From Rhizophagus clarus (lineage: Eukaryota; Glomeromycota; Glomeromycetes; Glomerales; Glomeraceae), in NCBI GenBank assembly GCA_015698045.1, contig BLAL01000039.1:1-64000 (forward strand): a stretch of DNA of 64,000 nt, written 5' to 3'. The translations under genes and the position numbers were made by a program. The notes below the pieces were generated by a model. That model searched no databases and was not told the DNA's origin. It was given only the letters and a program-made list of their open reading frames with translations. Positions within the stretch are counted from its first letter, which is position 1. Each line of letters begins with the position of its first letter. Below are positions 11,057-24,073 of this stretch, piece after piece.

Positions 11057-12807
11057 AAACTTTATATAATATAAAATGAATTATATGTAAAATCGGAATG
11101 GCGAATTCAATTATAGCATTTGTATTTGATTAAATTATAACAATCATTTTTTTTTGGCACAAGAATAACGATAAAGGTTACATATACCGTAATTAATTCT
11201 AACCGCGTGAAAAATCAGATAATTCAGATAACAAGAGATCTTATTTTGAGCCGGCAAAGTTGTATTGCAAATCGGTCTTTTATTACGGCATTACGATACA
11301 AGCACCATACTTTGTGATTAATAACTCTAATCATGTAATAATTTTTAGATATCAAAGGTTTATTTTATTTTAATTAAATATCACATAAAGTATAAAACAA
11401 TTATTCTGGCTATATAAATACATTTAAGGCCGGCAAAGCTGTATTGCAAATTGGCCCTTCTTATTTGAAAAGGGTAACAATTACATTAAATTAATACGGC
11501 ACTTATTCAAAAATGTTTAAAAATGTTGCAACTTAATTCTCCAATAATCATCATTGTTATAATCAAGTTACTTACGACTTAAGCCTACTTTGATTATAAA
11601 TAAAACGGCACTTCGCACAGACAGAGCTCATGATATATGAGTTATCCCATCATGCCTATTTTACCCCTTGATAAAGGATTTTCGTTGCATGTACTTTCCT
11701 AATCAATGATAATCAAAGTTACTTACGACTTAAGTCTACTTTGATTATAAATAAAACGGCACTTCGCACAGACAGAGCTCATGATATATGAGTTATCCCA
11801 TCATGCCTATTTTAACTATGATTAAAGAATTTACATTATTATTGTAAATATTTTACTCATAAGTCATAATGATATCTATTTAGACTTTGACGAATAATGC
11901 GACAGAGGAGGCGGAATTATCATAACCAAAATTCGAAGCGAGAGGTCTATGTATAGTAAATAGATCATCAACTTTGGTACCAGAGTTATTTACAAACTTT
12001 AGGTGGCCACCTAGCCCACCTTTCCTATAACACACTATGCACGACGGCAAACGGTATAGGAGGCAGACTCTTCTTTCAGAAAGAAAGTTTTTTTTTGAAA
12101 AAAAAAAATAGTACAATTAAATAGCGTTTAATTAAATGTGATTAATTAACTTTTTAGGAATAGGCCTTATCAATGCGATCTCATCAGTTTCGATTATCAC
12201 TGTTCAACCTTATGAATACTTCAGTTATTGTTTGTGAAATCGAACCAACTGGAAATTCAATGTACAAAACAAGTAGAATATTTAGAATAGTATCTTATAT
12301 TTATTAGTATAATAAATAATTTCAAAAATCCTATGATGTAAAATTACGAAATATTACAATTTAAATATCGGCAAAGGCTATTTTAAATAGAGTAAAATCT
12401 TTATTCGACCTGTGTCAAAAGCGGTAAAGTTTACACTAAATATAATATCTCCGGTTTAAATATCGGCATTTAATTAAAAAAAGGTAAAAATCGGCCGCTA
12501 AAATCGGCATTTTTGGATGAAAAATCAGAAGTTAACAAAAATCGGCAAAAAATTAGTAAAATAATCGGCAAAGCCTTATTGAAGTCGGCAAGGGAATTTT
12601 AAATAAGATAAAATCCTTTATTCGAACTATACGAAAAGGGTAAAGTATATAATAAATATAATATCTCCGGTTTAAATATTGGCATTTATTTAAAAAAAGG
12701 TAAAAATCGGCCGCTAAAATTGGCATTTATGACTGAAAAATCGGAATTTAACAAAAATCGGCAAAAATAGATATGGCTATACTAAAATAAGCAAAATTTG
12801 GCATATT
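11057..12807. repeat. Right subterminal repeat region of the transposon
   Basis: Contains scattered AATCGGCA-type motifs like those at the left end. A phrase GCCGGCAAAG-Y-TGTATTGC occurs near 11250 and 11428. A ~103-bp direct repeat occurs at 11561-11663 and 11711-11814, nearly identical with a 47-bp spacer. From ~12360 to the right end, a unit of ~216-234 bp is repeated in tandem about 2.3 times. The unit contains 'TTTTAAATAGAG-AAAATC' and 'AATATAATATCTCCGG', and its first copy includes an end-like ATTCGACCTGTGT at 12402-12414. Confidence 0.7.
11880..12116 (-). CDS. Possible small ORF inside the transposon
   Basis: An open frame of 78 codons on the minus strand. The last ~48 residues (from GGLGGHLKFVNNSG to the end) look protein-like, with mixed composition unlike the surrounding AT-rich noise. 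The N-terminal part, encoded by a T/A-run, does not. It may be the last exon of an otherwise lost gene carried by the element. No family was recognised. Confidence 0.25.
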   Translation of the reverse strand: MYYFFFSKKNFLSERRVCLLYRLPSCIVCYRKGGLGGHLKFVNNSGTKVDDLFTIHRPLASNFGYDNSASSVALFVKV

Positions 12808-15800
12808 CTATATTGAAGTCGGCAAGGCTATTTTAAATAGAGCAAAATCCGATTTTTTTTCATTCGACCTGTGTACTTCAATTCCTTGATTCATAATTAT
12901 AGTAGTATCTTCAGATCCAAAATTAAATGCTTCTAATCCTTTATTTGCAGTTTCAATAATATCTTCAGCAGATCCAATATTATTTACTTCAATTCCATGA
13001 TTAAATAATAAATTAATTTCTTCTGAACCTATTTCTCTATTAAATGTAATTAAATTTTCACAATTAGCTTGATATTCTAATAATTCAATTTGTTCTTGAT
13101 GTTCAGTTTTTGCTTTTTTAATTCTTTCAATAATTTTTTTATGATTTTGTTCAATAATCTTATAATTTTCTTCTGATAAAATAATATTTAAATCATCATT
13201 TAATAATTCATTATCAGTTTTTAAATTATTTGATTTTAAAATTTCTATCATATAATTTCTAAAAAGAATTAATTTTTCTTTTTTGTTATATTTTGATTTA
13301 AAATTTTTTTTCCAATTTTTTTTTATATGATTAGCCTTAATTTTTAATAAATTATTTAATAAATTTTGGTTATTTTGAGTATTATATTTTTCAAAAGCTT
13401 TTAAATATTCATTATAAATAATTTTTTTCAATTTATAAATTCGAGTATTATTTTTAAAGAATATTGTTTTTTTAAAATAATGAAGTAAAATTTTTAATTT
13501 TGCAAAAACATTTAATGCCCAAGTTGTATATTGACTAGAAATTGAATCTTCTTTTGAAATTATAACTTTAACAAATTCACAATATTTTCTAAATAATTCT
13601 AATTCTGTTAATAAAATATCTGATATAATTAATTTCATTTTTTTTGAAATTACATGTAATCCACATAATCCATTTAATTCCATTGCTAAATCAGCTTCAA
13701 TTAAACTTTTAAGTATATTTTGATTTAAATCTTGTTTTGAATCAAATAAAATTTGTTGTAATTTTTCAAGTTTTTTTGAAAAAGAAATACAAGATAATAA
13801 TCCAATCATAGATATTTTTTTAACATGATTATCATTAAGTTGAATAGAATTATAAGTTAAGTATTGTTTTGTTCTATTAGTAGTTTTACATAAAATAATT
13901 TGATCATAATCTGCATTTTTATTAATATTTTCATTAATGATTGATAAAAAAATATGTCGATGACTTGGATAAATTTTTTGCAATGATTTTGATAATTTTT
14001 GTAATTTATTCATTTTATATGATTCATCTGATGTAAAACAATTCATATTTCCTGATCGTAAATGAGTATTAATACATTTTAAATCCATTGTTTTTGTAAG
14101 ATTTTGAACATTTTTTTCTTTAGATTTTTTATATTCATCATTATCTTCACTTATTATCATCTTTTTTGTATTTTTTATATAATGTTTAATTTTTTTATAA
14201 GATGCTATAGGTTTAGTTTCAATCATTTCTTTTGGAATAAATAATTCTTTGATTTTTTGATCAGTAATAATATTAGTTCCAATAAAAAGAAATTTAATAT
14301 TATAATTATTAACAATTTGGTAAAATTGGATTGGATTAAGATAATCTATAGTTTGATTAAATTCATTCTCATCATTTAATTCATCATTAAGTATGATTAT
14401 AGATTTTCCTAAATAATCTTTCACTAAACTAGATTCAAATAAATCAAAATGACCTTCTCTTTTAATATTCCAAATAGACATTGATAATCCAAATTCTTGA
14501 CATAAATTATTCCAATAAATAATATTTTTTTTAGTAGTTTTAGAACTTGCTACAAGTAAAAGATCAGAATCACTATTTGATTCATAACTTGGAAAAACTT
14601 CAATATATTTGTTTCGTATTTCAATATCAAATTCTCTATCAGGTAAATTTATTGAACCAATATAAAGTGTAATAGATAGATTTGCATCTATAACTGTTGC
14701 ATGTTGATTTTTTAATGTTCTAACTAATTCACAAAACATATTTTTTGATTGTTTAGATTCTAATAAAGAAATTTCTTGTTCAAAAATATCATTTAAACCT
14801 CTATTAGTTTTGAATTTTAAACTATTTTCTGGTGACATTTTTTCAATTTTAACTTGAATTTTTATAACTCTTTTTATTTTAGATTCTGAACCAAAATCAA
14901 TCTGACTAATATTATTTAATCTCCAAGTAATTCTTGTTATGTTCTTATATGGAATAACTTGAATTTTAGTATCAGGACAAATTTGAATTGGATATTGAAT
15001 TTTAAATTGATTTGGTAATGTAAAATTTGTAATTTCACGATTAATACCAAACATTATAGCTCTTAAATTTACCATACCGGTTATATTTAATGGTTTATCT
15101 TTTGATGCTTTGCTTTGTTGATTTATTTGAAATTCCAAATATTTTTCATCATCACTTTTAATTGGATTTAATATTTTCTTTTCAGAACTCATAATAGGTT
15201 TAGGTAATTTTAATTTATTATCCTTCGGTAAAGAAATTTCAGTTGAATTTAAAAGATTAATGGAAATTTCAACATCATAACTTGTTGGAGTTGCCATACC
15301 ACCAGTATTTTTAACTTTAATTCTACATATAATTATTCGACTTCCGGGTTCATATATTCCACTATCATCTTCTGGAATACATTCATAACTAATCAAGGTA
15401 AATTGATATATTCTATTATATTCTAATATTTTACTATTATCTATCACTTGATATAATTGATCCTCACATTTTTCTAAACAAGATTTATCAATTAAATAAA
15501 GAAGATGAGTATCTTCTTGTTCAATCTTAATAACAATTGATCCGGTTGAAAGATTGTTTTTTCCATTTGTATATAAATAAATCCAACCGGACAAATCCAA
15601 AGTAAATTTATCATTAATCTTAATCTTCCAACCATTTGTATATTGTAATTTTCCTCGAATTTTAACATCACCAACTTTAACATCTTTTGATTTCGGTGTA
15701 GATATTTCAAGTTTAAAATTACCAGGTTTGATATAATCATTTATTTGTTGATTATTTAAAGTTAATCGACCATCATTTAAATCAAATACCAAATCAAATC

Positions 15801-18800
15801 TTTTATAAGTATCTTCACGTAATAATGGTAATAAATGAAATGGATATGATTGAATTGGTAATAATGTTTCAGGAGATTCTATTGAACCCAAGAGTAATTT
15901 AAAATTAAATGGATTTAAAGTGGGTTTATCATCAATTTTAACTTTTGTTGTTTCTAATGTATATTTTTCACTTATTAAAGATTCAATTTCTTTTATATAT
16001 AAAACATTATGTGGAATATTATTATCTACTGAAGTAACTATAAGACGACCAATATTTGAAGATTTACCAAATTCTACATTACTAATATTTTTAATTTTCC
16101 AATATAAACTATAAATTTCTTCCGTTGCAGAAGGATTTCTATAACCCAAATATTCACCCATTTCAATAGGATATTGAATAATAATTTCTTGTAATGGAAA
16201 ATTATCAAAATTTTGTAAAATATGATTAATTGATATAATATTAGTATTAAATTTAAAATGATCTTTAATACGTAAAGGAACAATATTTTTAAATCCATTT
16301 TCATCATTTTTAATAGAAAATTTCAAATTTATGTTCTCTAATTCAAAACATTCACAATAATTGATCGACTTATTGATTCTAAAAAATGAATCATCAGGAA
16401 TTATATTACTTGTTGGTGAAAGTGATATGATAATATCTTGATTATTCGGTGAAGGCATTTCACCTTCATTAAAAATTCCAATTTTTTCAATAAATCCTTT
16501 ACAATTTGGTTCAAAAATTCTTGTACCATGTTCAATATAATGAATAATACGTTCAATTCGAAGTTTAAAAGGTGTAGAATATTTGTTTAATCGATCATCA
16601 AGTCTATTGATCGTTTGAAAATTCCAATTAATTTTGTTGTTTCTATCATCAAATGTATTTGCTATCAAAGCAAATATATGAGATTCATCTTCGTATGTAG
16701 TAAGATTCACATCACATTTCTTTGAAGAAGTTTTTTGTGTAATGTAAATAAAACCGTCTTTATTAAAATTAAAACTATGACTCAACCTAATTAATGTACC
16801 ATCTCCAAATTTGATTAAACCCTTAAAAGAATAATAAATTTCTTTTGATAATGTTAAATTAATTGATCCATTATCTTTACAAAATGAGGTTTCAGAACCA
16901 TTGAGATTATTACATTCATTTTTTGTTACATCAAGGAATAAATGTGGTATATCCTTTGCTAATGGTGGTTTAATCGTAAATTTACGAGTTTGAATGGATT
17001 TGAGATTATAAGGTTGATCGTTACTATCACCAATTTGTAAAGTTACGGTAAATTGTTGAATTCCATTATTATTTTGATCAAGTAAAAGTCTACTTGTAAC
17101 TTGAATAGATTGAAATGGTTCTAAATATTTAATTTCTTGATCATCGATTTCAATTCCAGTTGCATCTCCTCTAGTTAATTTTGTTCTAATTAATCGTTTA
17201 AATTCTGAATCTCGTCCAAAATTTAAATAACTAATATTATTAACGAACCAAAACACTTCATATTGTAAACCACCAGGAGAACGAATGGATATTATTTCAC
17301 TTATATTAATTGGATATTGAATAATAAAAGAAATTGATGTACTAGCGAAAATATCTACAGGTCTTTCAATTTTTGTCATCGTTGCTTTAAATTTATTTAA
17401 ATTTATAGGTACGGATAATGGTGTTCCATCTTTTACAATTTTTGGATCATTGATTTTTATTATCATTCCTTGATCGGTTCTAATATATTTTGAACTATTT
17501 TTTAATAAGTTTAATGGTGCATCAACCTTTGGTCTATTTATAATCCAAATATTATATTCATCAAGTTCAATCCTAATAGGAGTGTATTTTGGTGTTGGAC
17601 ATCCTGTATTATAAACTTTCATACCAATTTTAATAAAACTTCCAGGTTCAAAGATCCTAGAATTATTTTGTGTTATACATTCAACTCTAGTGATTTCTAA
17701 TTTACAAAATTTTTCGTCTCTAGGTTCCCAATTACCATATTCATTTATAATACCAAATTCATAAATACCATTTAATCCATCACTTCCTTTATATAAAGGT
17801 TCTGTAGGAGTATACCCATTACGCCCATTAGCTCCACTATATCCTCCGGGATTTGTATGTGTGATGATTTGTTCAGGAGTAATTAATATAGGTTCAGGAG
17901 GTTCAGCAGGTTCAATTAATCTAAAATCATTATGATAATCAGCATCTACTGTACCATGTAGACGAATCTCATTTGTTCTACGATAATAAATATCAGTTTC
18001 TCCAGGTCTATCATAACGGTCAATTGTTTCATTACTAAAATATTCAACAGGAGGTCCGTTGTATCTTGTTAATGCATCGGATCCACCAGAACCAATTGTC
18101 ATTCCACTTTCATAATTATATCGTTCCTCAATATCATATTCTGAAGGTCTAAAATGATAATCAATTTCTTGAGTTGCACGATAATAAATAGTAGCATCAA
18201 CTGTATTACTATTATAATTATATCTGGTTAATGCATTTTCACTTGGATATTCATATACTGCTGGTATTGTTTCCGTCCATGAATATGACGATCCGCCACT
18301 TCCACCTCTCCCACCACTTCCACCTATTCCATGTCTCCCAGGGTTACCACCACTACCACCTAACACATCAAAAACACCAAGTAACATGAGTAAATGAGCA
18401 TCATGTTCATTAACTGATATTCTAACATATCCACCATCACCACCATGACCACCTGAACTACCATGGCCTCCATCTCCACCATCACCTCCCGGTTCACCAT
18501 CTGTACCATTTGAATACATGGTTGCATCAATCCCGTCACTTCCTGCATAACCATCTAATTATAATAAATAAATAAATTATTATTAGAAGTTTAATTACAG
18601 TATAATTTTAATTTACTGTATTTAAAAATAATTTAAACGTACCGGAACCATTTGCACCTATTCCTCCATTTCCTCCGTTACCTCCTCTAGATATAAAATG
18701 AATTAATCCTGTTTTGCCAAGATCATAATTGTTATTAATGTATTCTACTTGACCATTTGAATAAGTTTTTGTACCGCTAACATAAATAGAACCAGGTTCA

Positions 18801-18949
18801 TTTGAAAACTGAACAGATGATAAGGTAACACTTAAATTTCCACCATTTGAACCTATACCAGCTTGACCTGCACTTGCATCATATCCATAACCATATCCAT
18901 TTGGAGCATCATGTCCATGAGAACCTGATGCATCAATTGTAACATCCAT
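12808..18949 (-). CDS. Giant Gly-rich, three-module protein, 3' end transposon-derived
   Basis: Exon 1 is 18949-18643 and exon 2 is 18554-12808; the intron GTACGT..ATTAG keeps frame (G|AT). The product is 2017 residues. Order: a short N-terminal globular part with GHGHD and GYGYG runs; a collagen-like GGxGGxGG stretch (~95-195); a Tyr-rich linker; three repeated modules starting near residues 402, 780 and 1170, each opening (R/G)I(F/Y)EPG/N and later holding a (F/L/T)W-x-(V/I/L)-x-NIS-x-(L/V/I)-x-FG motif (~540, 923, 1317); an alpha/beta segment from ~1433 (SDLLLVASSKTTKK); and a Lys/Asn-rich helical tail ending in two short EINLLFNHGIEV-like repeats. The final ~22 residues and stop come from the transposon end (12808-12874), so the native C-terminus is lost. 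Family not recognised. Possibly the fungal DUF7932 group, which I cannot confirm. No signal peptide or membrane segment is evident. Confidence 0.75.
12850..12874 (-). repeat. Right terminal inverted repeat, inside a gene
   Basis: The reverse complement begins ACACAGGTCGAATG and continues with an A-run, matching the left terminal repeat. It is read in frame by the giant minus-strand gene as V-H-R-S-N-E-K-K-S-D. Confidence 0.8.
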
Positions 18950-21900
18950 TTATAACGTATTATAGTATATCGTAAGATTTCAAAATTAAAAAAAAAAAAA
19001 AATTTCCTTCTTCTTTTATAAGGACTCTAAAGAAAAAGGTCTGTCCCATTTATTAATAATTCGCTATTTTTTTCCAAATGACGGACCAAAAATAGTATTC
19101 ATTCAGAGGATGTCACAAAATCTAAACCTAATATAGAATGAAAACAATGCCAATCTTTTAAATATCTTGACGAATATTATTTTTTTCATTAATAAAATAT
19201 CAAAGAATTTGGTCGCAAACAAGCATTATTTTTTATATATATATTTATATAACGTTGGAAATTCAGAAATGAAAATCTTTTTGCAAAGAGGTAATGTAAG
19301 AGTATGAGAGAAATAAAATCACGATCATGCAAAAGAATCACATGTTATGACATAATTTGCCGCGGTCACTACGGTTACAAGAATCGTCGGAGCGCCTGCA
19401 CATTAATTGTATAAAATATAATTGTGTCAAAACGATTGATCCGAAATATTATGTATAAATTCAAAACACTTTATTTTAATTCTCATAAGAGTAGAGACAT
19501 ATATTAGCTAATATTTTTTTTACTATAGACCCTTACCAGGTAAGATATCTTGGTCACATGCACCCAATCATGTTTTTTAAAAATTGTGTAACCTAAGATT
19601 TTTGCACCACCCCCTAATATAAATGATTGGTAAAATAGGAGATCTGTTAAAAATCCCGAAACTCTGAATCTCGACGATACATTATCCCGACATTCTAAAT
19701 CCTGAAACTCATAGTCCCGACGACACATTATCCCGACATTCTAAAACCTGTAAATGTCGGACTGTGGGCGTGAATGCATGAAATGAGCAGTGTCTTACGT
19801 TTACAATTCGGTGGTTTTTTTTTGTTTTTAGGTCTCTCTAAACAACCACTCGTTTAAGCAAATGCACAACTTTCTATGTACGTGTTCTATGAGAAATCAT
19901 AAACCAGCTTTATACATAACGTTATTATATTTTATAGTGAAAATAGAAAAAGAAACATGAAAAAAATGACAAGATAAGATAATGAAAAAAAAAAAAAATA
20001 AATAAAAAAATGACACGAAAAAATAACAAAAAAAAAAACAAAAAAAAATTGATAAACTAACAAATATAAGAATAATAGATTTATATGCTTGGATTACAAA
20101 AATCTACTATATATTCCCAATTTTTTTTCACATTTATTGAAAATAATAATATTTATCGAATAATATTACGAACACAAAACCAATAAATAAGTAAAAGACT
20201 ACAAATAAAGGAATGAAGTTATTAGTAAGTCAATAACTTGATGTTAATAAATATTGATAATTTGATACCTGCCAAAGGAAAGCGTAACAATAAGTTCTAT
20301 CATAATAAAAAACCCCTAAAAAAAAGAATTTCGTTTTAGAATTAAATTCAGTAAAATTAGAAAGCATTTTTACCCCTATAATAATAATATATATAATATG
20401 AGATGGATTATGTGCAATTTTTTTTAGGGCAAAATCAATAAATAAGGCAAAGATTACAAATAATGCTAAGACTACAAATAAAGGAATGAAATTATTAGAA
20501 AGTCAATAATTTGACGCTAAATATTGATAATTTGAAATTTGCCAAAGCAAAGCGTACAGAGTACTTAATAGAATTAAATTCAATTATAAATTACATATAG
20601 GAGAAAGCATTTTACTGTTATAATATAGGATGGATCCATCAACTGTTCCATAACGTTCCTATAATTAGAGAATTAATAAATTGAATCAAGATATTTAATA
20701 ATTATTAGTTAATTTAAAAGAGACCTTATCAGTTATATAATTTTGAATTAATTCTAACATATTTTTTTTTAAAAGTTATAAAATCTGTTAAGATTACAAT
20801 GTTATATTTAATATTTTATAAAACGAAAGTTAAGATAAGGTTTTTTAACGATGAATTTTTTAAAAAAAACTGAATTTATATATAATATAAAATTTGTTGT
20901 AGATTTTCCGCATATCCAGGAGACTTTCATTAGTTTCATGAGAAATATCTTTTGTTGTTTTTGTTGTTTTCGTAGTTTTTGTTATCTAAAACCGATCCCA
21001 TGTACTGTAATTCTCATCCTTAATATTCCAACATACTACAATAAGAATAATATCACTTAAAAATGTATCACAAAATATGGATAACACACCAATGACCGTA
21101 GTTCATACCTTTACAATTAGATACAATATATATATATAAATTAATTTATTTGTTAAAGTAATACCTACAGTACCTTATATAAAGTTCTAGAACATTTTGG
21201 TTCATTCCAAAATAAAATTTTAATACAAATACACGATCAAAAAGAAAGCGTTTTACAATGACTTTGAAAATTGGGAATCTTCTTGGGCGGATTTCGTGTA
21301 CACCTTGGGATGATTGTTTTTTTTTTTTATTGTTTTTTGTTAATCACAAGATGATGTCGATGATTTTCATGCTTCAAAGTTTACCCAATTGTTAAAAACA
21401 CGCTACTACATAAATGGGGGAAGATCCATCATGAACTGTAACTTATTTAGGCAAGGATTACATCCCCATTTTGGTTTCCTATTAAAGAATAGTACACGTG
21501 TGCAATTGATCAGAGGTTGTCTGCATAATTGATTTTAAAAACATAATAACTACTGTATTTTCGGCTGCGCCATTAGTTACAGTATATTAAATCTCGTAAT
21601 GCCGTAAATCGTAGAAATTTTTAAATTCCATGAATTACCATCATTTACATCACTATGTTATACAAATCCTTCATCTATTAAAAATAACCAATTTGAGTCT
21701 CGGATTATATTTATTCATCCACGTTCAACTTCTAGAATAAATATTCTGGCGTTATGGAAAATTTCTTAAATTCTACTTTTTTTAATGTAAATGTTTTGAT
21801 TGTGTCCAAACAATGCAACGATGCATTGAAATTGAAATTTTAAATCCATTTTATATGTGCATTACCAATTTACCACGGATTTTAGACTTAACTAACTCCG

Positions 21901-22426
21901 AAAGTACTTAATCATTCCATAATAGGTTTTTTTTTACTAACTTTATTTAACGTAATGGCGGCTTATAAATTCCGAATACTTATGCATTTAATAAAGCTAA
22001 TGTAACTAACAACTTTACATAAAGAAAATGTGTATGGCTTTGGTTTTGATATTACTATAAAATATTCTTTGTTAAAAATTTATTTGTACGAAACATTAAT
22101 TCTTAGTGAATAACTTAGATAAGGTCTTTCACAGACAATAGTACGTTTCAACCTTTGTTTTATCTGTTTACACAATGCCGCCGAGATGTAACATGACATC
22201 ACGTTTATCTTATGTTTGTTTTACACACCCAAGAACAAAAGAGTATCGAAAGGTTGTGTGACATTTGTGATAAATCTTAAAAAAAAAAAAAAAAAAAAAG
22301 GAATTATTTCTTAAAAATATGGAAAATTTATTAATATACCGAGTATTAAAATTCCTCTAATTATATAAAATAATAATAATAATAATAATTATATATTTAT
22401 ACATTTAAAATTAAATACATCTATGT
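18950..22426. other. Intergenic, repeat-bearing
   Basis: No gene supported. Near 19670-19745 an 'ATTATCCCGACATTCTAAA' phrase is tandemly duplicated at ~50-60 bp spacing. At about 19980-20050 there is an A-rich tract. About 20180-20300 and 20430-20570 are two diverged copies of a ~120-bp segment (ACTACAAATAAAGGAATGAA to GATAATTTGA..TGCCAAAG). The open stretch at 20851-21060 is Cys/Phe-rich and not convincing. Confidence 0.5.
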
Positions 22427-22551
22427 CTATAATAGCGTTACAGTTCCGCCTAAAGTGCGATGAGGTTGCTTCGTCAGCAACACATGTGCTTGGACAGTAC
22501 ACTGGGCAATATCTTGGTTAATAACTTCTCGTTTTGCTTCAGTTACAATAA
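22427..22551 (-). pseudogene. Relic of a PD-(D/E)XK nuclease-like domain
   Basis: The minus strand reads IIVTEAKREVINQDIAQ followed by CTVQAH and ends at TAG 22429-22427. A hydrophobic strand followed by E-A-K and then a Q-rich helix is the core pattern of PD-(D/E)XK nuclease folds, which are common as Crinkler-type C-terminal domains in Rhizophagus. Only ~40 codons survive and no flanking exon was found, so it is treated as a fragment. Confidence 0.35.
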
Positions 22552-22710
22552 TTTATAAAAAATAAATCTATATATATAATAAATGAGTTCTATGTCTATA
22601 ATAACAATAATATTAAGAATAATTATACAAATATATTATATAATACACTTAATATACCACGTCGGAATCGAAGTTTTTCTTCTCGTATTATATGTATTCT
22701 TTCTTCTTAT

Positions 22711-22944
22711 TCAAGGAAAAGAACGACCATTAAAAAAATCGTTCACCTGACGGTTGTCACTTGATTGACGAGGGAGACGAGTTATCAAATTCGAAAATGT
22801 TACATCTTCAATTTGAATATTATTATTATTATAAGGTCTAAATAAACGTCGTGGATATCTTCTACGCCTTCTTTGATTTACAGAATTAGCATTATATGGA
22901 CAATTTCGGGAATTACACATTTTTTTTTTAATTTTATTATCCAA
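22711..22944 (-). CDS. Small Arg-rich protein, 77 aa
   Basis: A single exon with basic N-terminal half (QRRRRRYPRRLFR, a plausible nuclear localisation or nucleic-acid-binding patch), a short poly-Asn run, and a C-terminus IEDVTFSNL..VNDFFNGRSFP. The C-terminal pattern (xI-x-x-V/L-TF-x-N ... V-x-x-F/L-FNG-x-x-F) is shared with the protein at 29135-29320. A T-rich upstream tract follows the ATG on the plus strand. Family unknown; the resemblance to the second copy is the main evidence that it is real. Confidence 0.5.
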   Translation of the reverse strand: MDNKIKKKMCNSRNCPYNANSVNQRRRRRYPRRLFRPYNNNNIQIEDVTFSNLITRLPRQSSDNRQVNDFFNGRSFP

Positions 22945-24073
22945 GTAAAATAATTTTTTTTTTTTGCTTCTGTTCGTATATTTATTGACTGGGGTGAAGA
23001 CTACTTGTAAATTTACAAGATTATGAAAGTTTGTATCATTAAATAATTTTTTTTCGGATCCTCCTCCATTCTTATATTTTAATCATATATCGTCCATTTA
23101 TAACACACGATTAAAACAATAACACAACGTGGCGTCGATATATATATATATGTGTATATATGTCGCGGCGACTACCGATCAATAATGCAGTTGACCACTG
23201 TAATACGAATCTTAATTAACATCCTTATATATATATACCATACATGAGACGCGTTTTCTTTTCCAGCAATTTTAACACCGGTCTAACCAATTCAGCAGTA
23301 TTTTATAAGTAACCGATTTAATTTACTATATTTAGATCTATTTCGGACATATTACCATTTCTGTTACAGCGATAAAAAATATTTAATTTGTTTTTAGATT
23401 AGATAAAAGTTGCAAAAAGATCTTATATTACAAATAAATTGTGTTCCGCGGAATTCTACTATTAGTATGCCGCTCTTTTCCAATTTTTTAGAATTATATA
23501 CAAATTTTTAATTCTTTTTTTTTTTTTTTTTTTTTTTGAATTATCAATTTATCATCTAAATAAAATAAATACTATAAAATACATTTTTATGGTACATTAA
23601 ATTTTTTGATTTTAACATATTATACTTGTACTACTTGTGTGACGTCATATTTTTAAATTTTAACAATAATGGTCAAATAGAAGTAACCAATATATTAGTT
23701 AATATAAGTGATTGAAATCTTTGATTTTTAATTATTTGTTCCTAAATTCTTATCAAAATTTAAATAAAATAATTATAATAATTTATTTTCAAGACAAAAA
23801 CTATGTAAGTTAATCGTCAAATTGGAAATTTTCTGAGTAACAAAGTTGAAGCTTTAATTAATGTCGATCCAATCGTGTTAAATTCATGTGACCTTCATTT
23901 TTTCCTAACGTGTAGAGTCAAACCCGGGTCATTTAACCCGACTCGTCTTTAAACCCCGACTTGGCTTTATCCGTTACGTTTGCTTGACCCGGGTTCTAAT
24001 CAGATGATTAGATAATCTTAGATTTGAAATGTTTACGTTACGCAATCTTAAATTTCTTTATTTGTATTATAAA
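22945..24073. other. Intergenic, nothing firm
   Basis: AT-rich with a (TA)n patch near 23140-23160 and a 27-nt T-run at 23513-23537. A GC-richer island at 23915-23990 holds several 'ACCCG' phrases (CCCGGGTCATTTAACCCGAC and a diverged mate GACCCGGGTTC), which could be a small inverted repeat or an element end. No coding region. Confidence 0.45.

Larger units (their letters stand above)
3119..12874 (+). mobile_element. Plavaka/CACTA-like DNA transposon, ~9.8 kb
   Basis: The borders are set by an inverted repeat beginning ACACAGGTCGAATG at 3119 and matched on the opposite strand ending at 12874. Both subterminal regions are packed with short AATCGGCA/TGCCGATT motifs in both orientations, which is typical of CACTA-type elements. 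Inside are a minus-strand RS-rich gene (4147-6155) and a divergent plus-strand Tnp2 transposase (7841-11056). No matching target-site duplication is visible beside the outer ends. A second end-like copy at 12401-12415 is followed by CAA, the same three bases that precede the left end, so the original boundary may have been there, with later tandem growth of the right end. Both genes carry stops, so this copy looks non-autonomous. Confidence 0.8.

Noticed and set aside
19504..19728. 74-codon minus-strand open frame
   Set aside because: Falls on a short tandem repeat (ATTATCCCGACATTCTAAA) and has no protein-like pattern.
20851..21060. 69-codon Cys/Phe-rich open frame
   Set aside because: No start context, splice signals or family resemblance; probably chance.
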